A stretch of 64,000 nucleotides of DNA from NCBI RefSeq assembly GCF_000014125.1, contig NC_008593.1, forward strand, positions 248,001-312,000, read 5' to 3'. This DNA comes from Clostridium novyi NT (GTDB lineage: Bacteria; Bacillota; Clostridia; Clostridiales; Clostridiaceae). Below the pieces are notes generated by a model, which was not told the DNA's origin, did no database searches, and worked only from the letters and a program-made list of their open reading frames with translations. Positions within the stretch are counted from its first letter, which is position 1. Every line of letters starts with the position of its first letter. Positions 9,239 through 18,414 of the stretch are shown piece after piece. A program made the position numbers and the translations under genes.

Positions 9239-10849
9239 TTAACCTTTTTGTTCTATAACCATTTGAGCTATATTATTTGAATGGTCACCAACTCTTTCGA
9301 AGTTTGTAAGTAAATCCACGAATATAGAAGCACTAACAGCATTACATGTTCTAGTGTTTAATCTAGTAACGTGTTCTTTTCTAAGTTGTTTTTCCATAAG
9401 GTCTATGCTACGTTCTATATCTAAAACTTCTCTAGCTGCGTCCACGTCGAAGTTTTCTAAAGCAAATATTGTTCTATTAACTGCTGATTTTGTTATTTCA
9501 TACATATTTTTTATGTCATCAAGTGATTCCTTTGAAAATGGTAAGTTATCATTTATTTTTATTTCAGCAATTTCTACTATGTTATCTGCATGGTCGCCAA
9601 TTCTTTCTATATCACTAACTACGTGAAATAAAGATGTTATAAGCTCTGATTGAGCTTCAGATAAATTTGTACTTGATAACGAAACCATATAGTCTGTTAT
9701 TTCTCTATGTAAGAAATTTATTAAGTTTTCATGTTCTACTACTGATGGTATTAAGTTTTCATCATTATTAATAAAACAAGCCATAGAGTCTGCTAAATTA
9801 TTTTCAGCAATTTTGCCCATTCTAGAAATTTCTTTTACAATTTGACCGCATGCTATTGAAGGTGTTTCTAAAAGTCTCTTATCAAGATGTTCAAGTGCAA
9901 AGACAGTTTCGTCTTTATCTTTACCAGGTACTATTTTATTTACAAACTTCACAAGTAAAGGTATAAATGGAGCTTGTATAAGTACATTAGATATATTAAA
10001 TAATGTGTGTGCATTTGCAATTTGTCTTTGAATAGTACCACCAAATAGCGGAACTATTTTCAATACTAGTGGAAAAGCAGCCATAAATATAAGTGTTCCG
10101 ATTGTATTAAAGGTAAGATGAATTATTGATGCACGTTTTGCATTTTTGTGTGTTCCAATACCAGCAAGAAGTGCAGTAACACATGTTCCTATGTTGTCTC
10201 CGAAAAGTATTGGAAGAGCTACATTAAGTCCGATTGTACCATTAGCTGCAAGAGCCATTAATATACCAATTGTGGCACTACTACTTTGAACTGTTGCTGT
10301 CATCCCTAAACCAACAAGAATACCTAATAGTGGATGACTGCCTATACTAATAATCAAATGTTTGAATATTGGTAATTGTCCTAAAGGCTTCATTGAACTT
10401 TCCATCATAGACATACCAATAAATAAGATACCAAATCCAAGAATTATATCACCAATATCCTTAGTCTTTTTCTTTTTTGAAAAAAGAACTATAGCTGCAC
10501 CGATAGCGAGCACTAAAGGAGCAACATCTGTTAACTTAAATGCTATAAGTTGAGCAGTTATGGTTGTACCTATGTTTGCACCCATAATTACTCCAGTAGC
10601 TTGAAACAAGTTCATAAGACCAGCATTAACAAATCCAATGGTCATTACTGTTGTAGCACTACTGCTTTGAATTATTCCAGCTACTACTGCACCTACTAGT
10701 ATGGCAAATATGGTTTTACTAGTTAAAGCTTCTAAAATCCTTTTCAGCTTATCTCCAGCGGCTTTTTGAAGGCCATCTCCCATAAGTTTCATACCGTAGA
10801 CAAATAATCCAAGTCCTCCTAGTAATCCAAAAATCATTTTGTAGTCCAT
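9239..10849 (-). CDS. Na/phosphate cotransporter family protein (NptA type) with PhoU domain
   Basis: The protein has about 536 residues from ATG 10849. The N-terminal half has two inverted-repeat Na/Pi domains, each with the QSSSAT signature (GIIQSSSATTV and ATVQSSSATIG), and about eight membrane segments. The C-terminal part (about 330-535) has PhoU-like helical repeats, including HVVSDIERIGDHADNIVEIAE and NFERVGDHSNNIAQ. It probably takes up phosphate with sodium. AGGAG at 10863-10867 could also serve TTG 10855. It stands alone, divergent from ptsI. Confidence 0.88.
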   Translation of the reverse strand: MDYKMIFGLLGGLGLFVYGMKLMGDGLQKAAGDKLKRILEALTSKTIFAILVGAVVAGIIQSSSATTVMTIGFVNAGLMNLFQATGVIMGANIGTTITAQLIAFKLTDVAPLVLAIGAAIVLFSKKKKTKDIGDIILGFGILFIGMSMMESSMKPLGQLPIFKHLIISIGSHPLLGILVGLGMTATVQSSSATIGILMALAANGTIGLNVALPILFGDNIGTCVTALLAGIGTHKNAKRASIIHLTFNTIGTLIFMAAFPLVLKIVPLFGGTIQRQIANAHTLFNISNVLIQAPFIPLLVKFVNKIVPGKDKDETVFALEHLDKRLLETPSIACGQIVKEISRMGKIAENNLADSMACFINNDENLIPSVVEHENLINFLHREITDYMVSLSSTNLSEAQSELITSLFHVVSDIERIGDHADNIVEIAEIKINDNLPFSKESLDDIKNMYEITKSAVNRTIFALENFDVDAAREVLDIERSIDLMEKQLRKEHVTRLNTRTCNAVSASIFVDLLTNFERVGDHSNNIAQMVIEQKG

Positions 10850-11233
10850 ACTCAATCTCAATCTCCTATCAAATTTCTTTTTGTTTTGATATTAAGTTTT
10901 AAAAAATTATAGTACACTAGTTTTAAGTTTATATTAAAACTGTAAAAAAATAAAGGGATATATATAAAAAAACAGAAAAAGCAAAAAATAGTGAAAAAAT
11001 ACTAAGATTGTAATTAAGTGTACTTAAACAAATATTTTTTTACAAAAAACAATTAATTTATATATAACCTTTTAAATTATAACATAAAATTCAGTATTTT
11101 TATAATATTAATATTATAAAACAATTTTATTTAAATAATAAATTAAAATACATATATTAAAGTGTATTTTATGTAGTTTACTAACAAATAATAAGTGTAA
11201 CTTTAAAAAGTGTATGATTTAGGAGGGAACTTC
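10850..11233. other. Divergent intergenic region, phosphate symporter / ptsI
   Basis: These 384 bases are extremely AT-rich and must hold promoters for both divergent genes. The only clear signals are AGGAG (10863-10867, read on the minus strand) and AGGAGGG (11221-11227) before ptsI. I see no gene, strong hairpin or long repeat. Confidence 0.6.
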
Positions 11234-12850
11234 ATGAAAAAAGGTATTCCTGCTTCAAAAGGATATGCTATTGGAAAGGCTTTTATAAAAGAAGTTAAGG
11301 ATATAAATATAGTAGAAAGAACTATAGAAAATTTAGCGGAAGAAGAAGAAAGATTAAAAGATGCTATAAATGCATCTAAAGAACAATTGAAAAAAATAAA
11401 AGAAAATGCCGAAAAGGAACTTGGACATGAAAAAGCAGCAGTTTTTGAAAGTCATATAATGTTTTTAGAAGATCCAGAGTTTACTGGCACTGCAATAACG
11501 AATATTAATAATAATAAGGTTAATGCAGAAAAAGCGTTAAATGATGTAGTTGAAATGTATATGGGTATATTTAAATCTATGGAAGATGAATACATGAGGG
11601 AGAGAGCTGCTGATGTTAAGGATGTAGGAAGAAGGATTTTAGATAATTTACTGGGAAATATTGATGAATCCCAGGGAATTTTAGATAAAGATACTATTAT
11701 TGTTTCCTATGATTTAACACCTTCTGATACGGCTCAACTTGATAGAAGTAAGGTTATAGGATTTGTAACGGATATAGGTGGTCGAACATCTCACAGTGCT
11801 ATAATGGCAAGGACATTAGAAATACCAGCTGTTGTTGGGTTAAATGATATAACATCTAGTGTTAAAAATGGAGATAATATAATTGTAGACGGAATCAAAG
11901 GAGAAGTTATAATAAATCCAGATAAATCAACCATAGAAGAATACACAAAAAGAAAAGAAGCTTTTGAAAATGAAAAGGCAGAATTAAAAAAATTAATAGA
12001 TGTAAAAACAGTAACTAAAGGTGGAAAACATGTTGAGGTTTGTGGAAATATCGGTAAGGCAAAAGACATAGATCAAGTTTTAGAAAATGGGGGAGAAGGA
12101 GTAGGACTTTTCAGAACAGAGTTTTTATATATGGATAGACAGAACATGCCTACTGAAGAGGAACAATTTGAGGCTTACAAGTATGTAGCCGAAAAGGGTA
12201 ATGGAAAGCCAATAGTTATAAGAACTTTAGATATAGGTGGAGATAAGAAGTTAGAATACTTACCATTACCTGAGGAAATGAATCCATTCTTAGGATATAG
12301 AGCAATAAGACTCTGTTTAGATAGAAAAGATATATTTAAAATTCAATTAAGAGCATTGCTAAGAGCATCTGCTTTTGGAAATATAAAAATAATGTTCCCT
12401 ATGATTTCATCATTAAAAGAATTTAAAGAAGCAAAAGAACTTCTTCATGAATGTATGAATGAATTAAGTAAGGAAGGAAAAGAGTTTAATAAAGATTTAG
12501 AAGTTGGAATAATGGTAGAAATTCCTGCTGCAGCAATATGTGCAGAGGAACTTGCAAAATACGTTGACTTTTTTAGTATAGGAACAAATGACTTAATTCA
12601 GTATACTCTTGCTGCTGATAGAATGAATGAGAAGGTTTCATATCTTTATAATCCTAAACATCCTGCTATACTTAAATTAATAAAAATGACAATAGATGCA
12701 GCTCATAAAGAAGGAAAATGGTGTGGAATGTGTGGAGAAGCTGCGGGAGATGAAGAGATGATACCAATACTTGTGGAATATGGTTTAGATGAATTTTCAA
12801 TGAGTGCTACATCAATATTAAAAGCAAAACAAATAATAATGAACAATTAA
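11234..12850 (+). CDS. ptsI: Phosphoenolpyruvate-protein phosphotransferase (PTS enzyme I)
   Basis: The protein has 538 residues from ATG 11234, behind AGGAGGG at 11221-11227; an upstream in-frame ATG at 11210 has no such site. The active His187 lies in GGRTSHSAIMAR. The TIM-barrel PEP-binding part includes GVGLFRTEFLYMDR, IRTLDIGGDK and the catalytic Cys in WCGMCGEAAGD. It passes phosphate from PEP to HPr to start sugar uptake by the PTS. No ptsH is adjacent. It is a single-gene unit with its own terminator. Confidence 0.96.
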   Translation: MKKGIPASKGYAIGKAFIKEVKDINIVERTIENLAEEEERLKDAINASKEQLKKIKENAEKELGHEKAAVFESHIMFLEDPEFTGTAITNINNNKVNAEKALNDVVEMYMGIFKSMEDEYMRERAADVKDVGRRILDNLLGNIDESQGILDKDTIIVSYDLTPSDTAQLDRSKVIGFVTDIGGRTSHSAIMARTLEIPAVVGLNDITSSVKNGDNIIVDGIKGEVIINPDKSTIEEYTKRKEAFENEKAELKKLIDVKTVTKGGKHVEVCGNIGKAKDIDQVLENGGEGVGLFRTEFLYMDRQNMPTEEEQFEAYKYVAEKGNGKPIVIRTLDIGGDKKLEYLPLPEEMNPFLGYRAIRLCLDRKDIFKIQLRALLRASAFGNIKIMFPMISSLKEFKEAKELLHECMNELSKEGKEFNKDLEVGIMVEIPAAAICAEELAKYVDFFSIGTNDLIQYTLAADRMNEKVSYLYNPKHPAILKLIKMTIDAAHKEGKWCGMCGEAAGDEEMIPILVEYGLDEFSMSATSILKAKQIIMNN

Positions 12851-12920
12851 ATAAATAAAATAAATATTGACCAAAAATAAAAGATAAAAATAGGTATTCA
12901 TAGTCAAAACATTAATTTAG

Positions 12921-12966
12921 AAACACATAGCAAAGGATAAAAAATAAAATGCTATGTGTTTCTTTT
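12921..12966 (+). terminator. Intrinsic terminator after ptsI
   Basis: AAACACATAGCA (12921-12932) pairs with TGCTATGTGTTT (12950-12961), followed by CTTTT. Confidence 0.8.
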
Positions 12967-13045
12967 AATTTAAGGTATAATTAGTAATATAGACCATGAA
13001 TTTGGTTAAAGTTTGTAAAAATAATTTGATTTTGGAGGGAATAAC

Positions 13046-13768
13046 ATGAAATTAAACAGATTAAAATTAAGAAGAAAGGTAATATATTGTTTATGTGCTA
13101 GTATGACAATCTCTTCAATAATGTTTATGGGATGTTCAAAAAAAGGCGAAGAAGTAAACAAAAAGGACGTTAAGATAGAAACAAATACAAATAAAAAAGA
13201 TTCAGAAAAAGAAAATGTAAATAATACACAAGAAAATGTAAGTGTAGAAAAGCAATCTGCAAAAAAAGCAAAGGTAAAAGAAGATAATAGCAAAAAGATG
13301 TTTTTAAAAAAAGAACTAGGAAAAAATTCAAAACCTACTTTTGCAACAAAGTGGAAAAACTCTAGTAATAACAAATTTAGTGCTTGTATAGAAGGAAAGG
13401 GAGAAAATGCACTAGAAGAAGGAGTAGGAAAAATATATATTAAAAATTTAAAAGAACAATCAAAATGGGAATTAGATCTTGATCAAGATCAGCAAAAGAA
13501 TACTCCTAAATATATTGACTGGTTTGATGATAATAATTTAATGGTTGTAATAAGTAGAGCTCACGGAACAGTTTCACAAGGGGGAATATTGTATAAAGTT
13601 AACATAGAAACAGGACAAGCTACTGAACTTTATAATACTAAAGACAATAAAAAGCAGGTTGTATATGCAGTTAAAAAAGGTGATAAGATAGATGTTCAGA
13701 TATTAGTATATGAAGATGATGATTTATTAGAATCACATGAAGAAACAAAAACTATAACCGTGAAATAA
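13046..13768 (+). CDS. Lipoprotein of unknown function, DUF4652-like
   Basis: The protein has 240 residues. Basic start, hydrophobic stretch and lipobox FMGC give lipidation at Cys30. A Lys/Glu/Asn-rich linker (about 31-105) leads to a C-terminal domain with IYIKNLKEQSKWELDLD, KYIDWFDDNNLMVVISRAHGTVSQGG and a beta-rich tail. This resembles the clostridial DUF4652 domain and is reminiscent of beta-propeller blades. It is probably anchored outside the membrane. RBS TGGAGGG precedes ATG 13046. A TPR protein gene follows after 26 bases, so the two may act together. Function unknown. Confidence 0.6.
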   Translation: MKLNRLKLRRKVIYCLCASMTISSIMFMGCSKKGEEVNKKDVKIETNTNKKDSEKENVNNTQENVSVEKQSAKKAKVKEDNSKKMFLKKELGKNSKPTFATKWKNSSNNKFSACIEGKGENALEEGVGKIYIKNLKEQSKWELDLDQDQQKNTPKYIDWFDDNNLMVVISRAHGTVSQGGILYKVNIETGQATELYNTKDNKKQVVYAVKKGDKIDVQILVYEDDDLLESHEETKTITVK

Positions 13769-13794
13769 ATTCTAGAGGGAAGTATTAAGAATTA

Positions 13795-15078
13795 ATGAAT
13801 AAAGCAAAAAAACTATATGAAAAGGCTATGAAAAAATATGAAAATGGATATATTGATGAAGCCATTGATATATGTGAAGAAATACTGTCTTTAAGTATGA
13901 AGTATAAACCTGCTATAAATCTTAAAGGACTTCTGTACTATTTTAAAGGAGATCTAAAAAGTTCCTCAGCATTATGGAAATTAAATTATGAAGTTAATAA
14001 TGATAATGTAGCTAAGAAATATTTAGATGGATTAAAGGATGATGAAGAAAGATTTTCAATGTATGCATCGGCTATAAAGCTAATGCGTAATGGCGAAATT
14101 GATGAAGCTTTAAAAATATTTATAAAATGTAAAGATAGCGATTATAACAGAATCAATGTAGACAATAGTATTGCTACATGTTACTTAAAATTAAAACAGT
14201 ATGATAAATCCACTAGATATATCAATAGGGTTTTGGAAATTGATGTTAAGAACATTACTGCTAATAATAATAAAAAGAAATTGAAAAATAGAAAAACTAA
14301 ATCTGATAATAAAAAAAGTAATAAGAAAGTAATTTTAATTCCAATCATAATGATTTTAGTAATAACGGTAATAGGTATTACATTAAAAATGTATAAGGGC
14401 AACATAGCAAATATGATTAACAAATTTAACAATAAACATAATAATATAAGCAGCAATTTGGCTAATACTAATAATAAACAAAAAAATAGTAGTGAATCAA
14501 AGAAAAATTCCTCACAAAAGGTAGACAAAGTTAAAAATCAAGAAAATATAAAAACTGAATTTAAATATAAAGAATTATCAAATGCAATAGACAGTAAAGA
14601 TTTTAATAAAATATATACATTATCAAAGCCTTGGAAGGATAAAAAGGATAAATTAAATGTAAAAGATAAAACGCTTTTAGTGAAAAGCGAAGATATACTA
14701 AAAGATGATGGAGTTAAGCATTTTTACAATACAGGGAGAGAATATTTAGAAGCTAATAATAAAGTGGAGGAAGCTGTGTCTAACTTACAAAAGGCTTATG
14801 ACTATGGAAGTGATAGTTATTTATATGGACACATACTTTTTATGTTAGGAGTATCATATCAAAATAAAAAAGATATTAGTAATGCTTTAAAATGTTATGA
14901 GGAGTATGAAGCTAAATATTCTAATGAAAATTATATACAAGAAGTTTTGTATAGAACCGCTATATTATATAAAGATGTAAATTTAAATAAGTCAAAAGAA
15001 TATGCAAAAAAACTTATGGACAATTATCCAGATTGCCAGTATGCTAACTCAAAAATCAAAGATATATTAAATAAATAA
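13795..15078 (+). CDS. TPR-repeat protein with a central membrane segment
   Basis: This 427-residue protein has N-terminal TPR-like helices (about 1-160, for example YENGYIDEAIDICEEIL and NGEIDEALKIFIKC). Next come a basic stretch, one membrane helix (about 179-200, KKVILIPIIMILVITVIGI), an Asn/Lys/Ser-rich linker and C-terminal TPR-like helices (about 310-425, YEEYEAKY and YPDCQYANSKI). One TPR block should face the cytoplasm and the other the outside. That suggests a scaffold, possibly for envelope or spore assembly. It follows the lipoprotein gene and ends at a terminator. Confidence 0.6.
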   Translation: MNKAKKLYEKAMKKYENGYIDEAIDICEEILSLSMKYKPAINLKGLLYYFKGDLKSSSALWKLNYEVNNDNVAKKYLDGLKDDEERFSMYASAIKLMRNGEIDEALKIFIKCKDSDYNRINVDNSIATCYLKLKQYDKSTRYINRVLEIDVKNITANNNKKKLKNRKTKSDNKKSNKKVILIPIIMILVITVIGITLKMYKGNIANMINKFNNKHNNISSNLANTNNKQKNSSESKKNSSQKVDKVKNQENIKTEFKYKELSNAIDSKDFNKIYTLSKPWKDKKDKLNVKDKTLLVKSEDILKDDGVKHFYNTGREYLEANNKVEEAVSNLQKAYDYGSDSYLYGHILFMLGVSYQNKKDISNALKCYEEYEAKYSNENYIQEVLYRTAILYKDVNLNKSKEYAKKLMDNYPDCQYANSKIKDILNK

Positions 15079-15082
15079 CTAT

Positions 15083-15118
15083 ATACGATATGTAATACAG
15101 TTCTACATATCGTATTTT
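15083..15118 (+). terminator. Hairpin terminator after TPR gene
   Basis: ATACGATATGTA (15083-15094) is perfectly complementary to TACATATCGTAT (15104-15115), then TTT. Confidence 0.75.
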
Positions 15119-15296
15119 AGTATGTAAATTAGGGAACAATAAATGTTGACCATCAGTATAATATAAAAGTAAACTAAAAAGATTAAATAATAATTATTAT
15201 TATTTAACAAAAATACTTGACTATTTAAGAAAAAAGAGGTAATATTTCAATATACCATATAAGGGTATAAACAAACTGTTTTGTGGAGGGATATTA

Positions 15297-15614
15297 ATGA
15301 TAAGAGAAATTGGCGGATCAAATTTTATACAAGAAGTTATGAATTCAGAAGAAACAGTAGTAGTTGATTTTTGGGCTCCTTGGTGTGGTCCATGCAAAAT
15401 GTTAGGCCCTGTAATGGAAGAACTCTCACATGATATGGAAGGTAAAGCTAAATTTTTTAAAATAAATGTAGATGAAAATCCTGAAATTGCTCAAAGATTT
15501 CAAATAGGCAGTATACCAAATGTTATGGTATTTAAAGGCGGAAAAGTTGTAGAAAACTTAATTGGCTTTAGACCAAAACAAGATTTTGAAAAATCAATTG
15601 GAAAACATATTTAA
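15297..15614 (+). CDS. trxA: Thioredoxin
   Basis: The 105-residue thioredoxin fold has the active site WCGPC (Cys30, Cys33) in VVDFWAPWCGPCKM, the cis-Pro in IGSIPNVMVFKGG and a normal length. It reduces protein disulfides in the cytoplasm. A possible promoter lies upstream (TTGACT 15217-15222, 17 bases, TAATAT 15240-15245). It is 62 bases before a thioredoxin-reductase-like gene, so the pair forms a local redox system, though a hairpin sits between them. Confidence 0.95.
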   Translation: MIREIGGSNFIQEVMNSEETVVVDFWAPWCGPCKMLGPVMEELSHDMEGKAKFFKINVDENPEIAQRFQIGSIPNVMVFKGGKVVENLIGFRPKQDFEKSIGKHI

Positions 15615-15621
15615 TATTATA

Positions 15622-15655
15622 CCGACAATGTTAAGAAAAACATTGTCGGATTTAT
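15622..15655 (+). terminator. Hairpin between trxA and the reductase gene
   Basis: CCGACAATGTT (15622-15632) pairs perfectly with AACATTGTCGG (15639-15649). The following stretch is only partly T-rich, so it may be a partial terminator or an mRNA stabilising hairpin that lowers reductase expression relative to trxA. Confidence 0.6.
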
Positions 15656-15676
15656 TATATACAGGTGGTGAGATAA

Positions 15677-16525
15677 ATGAGTGAAAGATACGATATAGCT
15701 ATTGTTGGTAGTGGTCCAGCAGGTATAGAGGCGGCTATAAATGCAAAAATAAGAAACAAGAATATAATTGTCTTTGGAAATAAGAATTTCAGTCCTAAGC
15801 TTATGAAAGCGCCTAAAGTAAATAACTATTTAGGGTTTTATAATTTAACAGGAAAAGAACTTAAAGATAAATTTAAGGAACATATAGATTCCATGAATAT
15901 AGAAATAGTAGAAGAAAGAATAGATTCTGTTTATGCAATGGGAGAATACTTTTCATTAATGGTAAATAACAAAATGTATGAAGCAAGATCTGTAATAATC
16001 GCTACTGGAATTGAGTATGGAAAGCCTTTAAAGGGAGAAGAAGAGTTTTTAGGTAAGGGTGTAGGATATTGTGCTACTTGTGATGCACCTCTTTATAAAG
16101 GAAAAGTTGTAACAATTGTTGGATATAATAAAGAAGCAGAAAAAGAAGCTAATTATGTAAGTGAACTTGCATCAAAAGTATATTATGTTCCTATGAACAA
16201 TGGAGAACTAAGTTTAAATGATAATATAGAGATTGTAAAAGGCGTTCCAAAAGAAGTGGTTGGAGAAGAAAGAGTTAAACAATTAGTTTTGAATAACAAT
16301 ACAATAGATACGGATGGAATATTTATTTTAAAAGATAGTATATCTCCAAGTCAACTAGTGCCAGGATTACAAATGGAAGATGATCATATAAAGGTTGATA
16401 GAAAAATGAGAACTAACATAGAAAGATGTTATGCTGCTGGAGATTGTGTTGGAAAGCCTTATCAATATATAAAATCAGCAGGTGAAGGGCTTATAGCTGC
16501 ATTAACTGCAGTAGAAGAATTGTAA
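15677..16525 (+). CDS. Thioredoxin reductase-like flavoprotein, probably pyridine-nucleotide independent
   Basis: This 282-residue protein has an N-terminal FAD site GSGPAGIEA (11-19), the redox pair CATCD (Cys132, Cys135) and a C-terminal FAD site AAGDCVG. The central domain lacks the NADPH motifs of classic TrxB. The expected GxGxxA is GYNKEA (149-154), and the following strand ends YYVPMNNGE with no HRRxxxR. It is also shorter than NADPH enzymes (about 310). These traits match the ferredoxin-dependent flavin thioredoxin reductase (FFTR) described from Clostridium. It sits beside its likely substrate trxA. The electron donor is inferred. Confidence 0.72.
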   Translation: MSERYDIAIVGSGPAGIEAAINAKIRNKNIIVFGNKNFSPKLMKAPKVNNYLGFYNLTGKELKDKFKEHIDSMNIEIVEERIDSVYAMGEYFSLMVNNKMYEARSVIIATGIEYGKPLKGEEEFLGKGVGYCATCDAPLYKGKVVTIVGYNKEAEKEANYVSELASKVYYVPMNNGELSLNDNIEIVKGVPKEVVGEERVKQLVLNNNTIDTDGIFILKDSISPSQLVPGLQMEDDHIKVDRKMRTNIERCYAAGDCVGKPYQYIKSAGEGLIAALTAVEEL

Positions 16526-16550
16526 TTAGAACGCTAACTATATAATATAT

Positions 16551-16583
16551 AAAAGACAGTTGATATCTTTTCAACTGTCTTTT
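16551..16583. terminator. Bidirectional terminator
   Basis: AAAAGACAGTTGA (16551-16563) pairs with TCAACTGTCTTTT (16571-16583). It lies between the reductase gene and the convergent hydrolase gene. Confidence 0.85.
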
Positions 16584-16586
16584 GTG

Positions 16587-17117
16587 TTATTGGACGATAA
16601 AAAATACATGGTTTCCTATTCTTTTTACGTTCTTTTTATTTATATTTTTCATCCAAGTGGATGTGGCTATCTTTGGATTATAGAAAAAGACTGCATTATT
16701 AGTTGGATCCTTTCCTCTTAAAGCGTCCATAACTGCATTAAAGCAAGATTCATTAGGAATTACGTCTATTTGACCATTTCTAACACAAGAAAAAGCACAT
16801 TTTTGTTTTACTACTCCTTCTATATTGTTTGGAAAATGAGAGTCTTTAAGTCGATTTAATATAACTGAAGCAACAGCAACTTTACCTTCATATGGTTCAG
16901 CACAACTTTCGGCATATACAATTTGAGCCATTAAATTTATATCATCTTTAGTTATATAAAAATGTTTTCCTTGGTTGTTAAATACAGTTACAACTTCTGA
17001 TTGTTCCTTATACAAAGTTTGACTTTCAGAATCCTGTATTACTTTTGCGTTAGCACAATAAAATGGAGATATTAATAAAGCTATTAATGTAATCATGCTA
17101 ACAAAAATCTTTTTCAT
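16587..17117 (-). CDS. SleB-type cell wall hydrolase
   Basis: The protein has 176 residues. Residues 1-24 are a signal peptide ending in CANA. The hydrolase_2 domain (about 60-175) has the predicted catalytic Glu in IVYAESCAEPYEGKVAVASVILNRL and the conserved C-terminal NNAVFFYNPKIATSTWM and IGNHVFF. SleB-family enzymes are lytic transglycosylases that cleave spore cortex containing muramic delta-lactam. This one lacks an N-terminal peptidoglycan-binding domain, so it may act in vegetative wall turnover or as a CwlJ-like partner. AGGAG lies upstream of the ATG. Confidence 0.75.
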   Translation of the reverse strand: MKKIFVSMITLIALLISPFYCANAKVIQDSESQTLYKEQSEVVTVFNNQGKHFYITKDDINLMAQIVYAESCAEPYEGKVAVASVILNRLKDSHFPNNIEGVVKQKCAFSCVRNGQIDVIPNESCFNAVMDALRGKDPTNNAVFFYNPKIATSTWMKNINKKNVKRIGNHVFFIVQ

Positions 17118-17202
17118 TTTTAAAATCCTCTCCTTTAAAATTTTTGGAGTCTAATATTTAAAGTAGGTTTATTAATATTGTATCCATAATGGGAAAAATA
17201 AT

Positions 17203-18216
17203 TCAATAGTTTTTAAATTTCGTAAATAAATCTAAAAATTTTTCATAGGATTTTTCTACTTGGTTTAAGTCATCTCTAGATGAAGTATAAATATTTTTCA
17301 AAGAACTTTTACTAATGCTATCGTTACTAGATGTTAATTCTTCTATATTTAAATTGTATCTTAAATTTTCAAGATAATAATTATAATCATCAAGTGTTTT
17401 ATAAAAATTATCATAAACTATATTAGCATCCCTTGGCACAGATAGAATAGATAAATTAGCCCTTAGTGCACTTAATGTAACTTCATCATTAGAAATTTCA
17501 TTTAATAATGCGCTATATCCTTTAACTTCTAATCCTTTTGTGATGTCATTTATATAGTCTTTTTTTAAGTTATTAAATTTAATACTTATATCATTTAAGT
17601 AATCAATGAAGTCAGTGGTCTTATGTTTAGTCACTTTAGTGCTTATTGTGGCTTTAGCTTGTTTTTCAGCTTGATTTTTAAAAGAGTTTAGAAAATTTAA
17701 AGTTTCATTTGGTAAATCTATTTTTATATTTCGAATTGATATTTGTGAATAAAAGTTTAAGGTGTCATTTATGTATTTGTCTAAATCGCTTAAGGATCTA
17801 TTTAATGTTTTACCATCTATATTTTCAATAGATTTAGCTATAGATAGTACTTGTTTATAAATTAATATATTACTTTGTACACCATTTATTAAATTTTCAT
17901 GCTGGTTAGCATATTTTGTACTTGGATTAAGTGTTTTAATAGCGTAAAGATAATTCTGTAATGAAGATATATTTTTGTGCATAGTATTAATTATTCTATC
18001 ATTGTTTCTAATGGAACTTTCGCTAAATTTAATCTCTGAAACGGACATATTAACGCTGTTTATGTTTTTGATTTCAAAATTTAGTTTGTTCTTATATTTA
18101 GTTAATGATTTGTTCATAAAAAAATAGTAACTTGAAAAAAAAGCAACTAACCCGATTATAATAGCAGATAATATAATAAGAATTACATTTGAAAACTTGT
18201 TTTGTGAGTTCTTCAA
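17203..18216 (-). CDS. Membrane-anchored helical protein of unknown function
   Basis: This 337-residue protein starts at TTG 18216 behind AAGGAG. There is one N-terminal membrane helix (about 10-33, VILIILSAIIIGLVAFFSSYYFF). The remaining 300 residues are hydrophilic, predicted helical and rich in Asn, Lys, Ser and Leu, with heptad-like spacing that suggests extracytoplasmic coiled coils. I see no catalytic motif. It is transcribed away from cdaA, and no neighbour shares its strand closely except the SleB-type gene downstream. Function not recognised. Confidence 0.6.
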   Translation of the reverse strand: MKNSQNKFSNVILIILSAIIIGLVAFFSSYYFFMNKSLTKYKNKLNFEIKNINSVNMSVSEIKFSESSIRNNDRIINTMHKNISSLQNYLYAIKTLNPSTKYANQHENLINGVQSNILIYKQVLSIAKSIENIDGKTLNRSLSDLDKYINDTLNFYSQISIRNIKIDLPNETLNFLNSFKNQAEKQAKATISTKVTKHKTTDFIDYLNDISIKFNNLKKDYINDITKGLEVKGYSALLNEISNDEVTLSALRANLSILSVPRDANIVYDNFYKTLDDYNYYLENLRYNLNIEELTSSNDSISKSSLKNIYTSSRDDLNQVEKSYEKFLDLFTKFKNY

Positions 18217-18414
18217 GAAATCAACTCCTTTAAATTATGAACGCAATAGTATATACTGAGGATATTATTCTACTATTTCTAAAAAATATTACTGGTTTAT
18301 ATAAATTTTAATTAGAAAAAAATAAAATTTTGTTAAATAAACAATGCATATATTATTAATATTCAAACTATAGTGTATAATTAAGATAGATGCTTAAGGT
18401 AAGAGGTGAAAGGT

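Noticed and set aside
9239..10849. Stand-alone PhoU regulator
   Set aside because: The PhoU-like helices are the C-terminal part of one protein with an Na/Pi symporter core, a common fusion.
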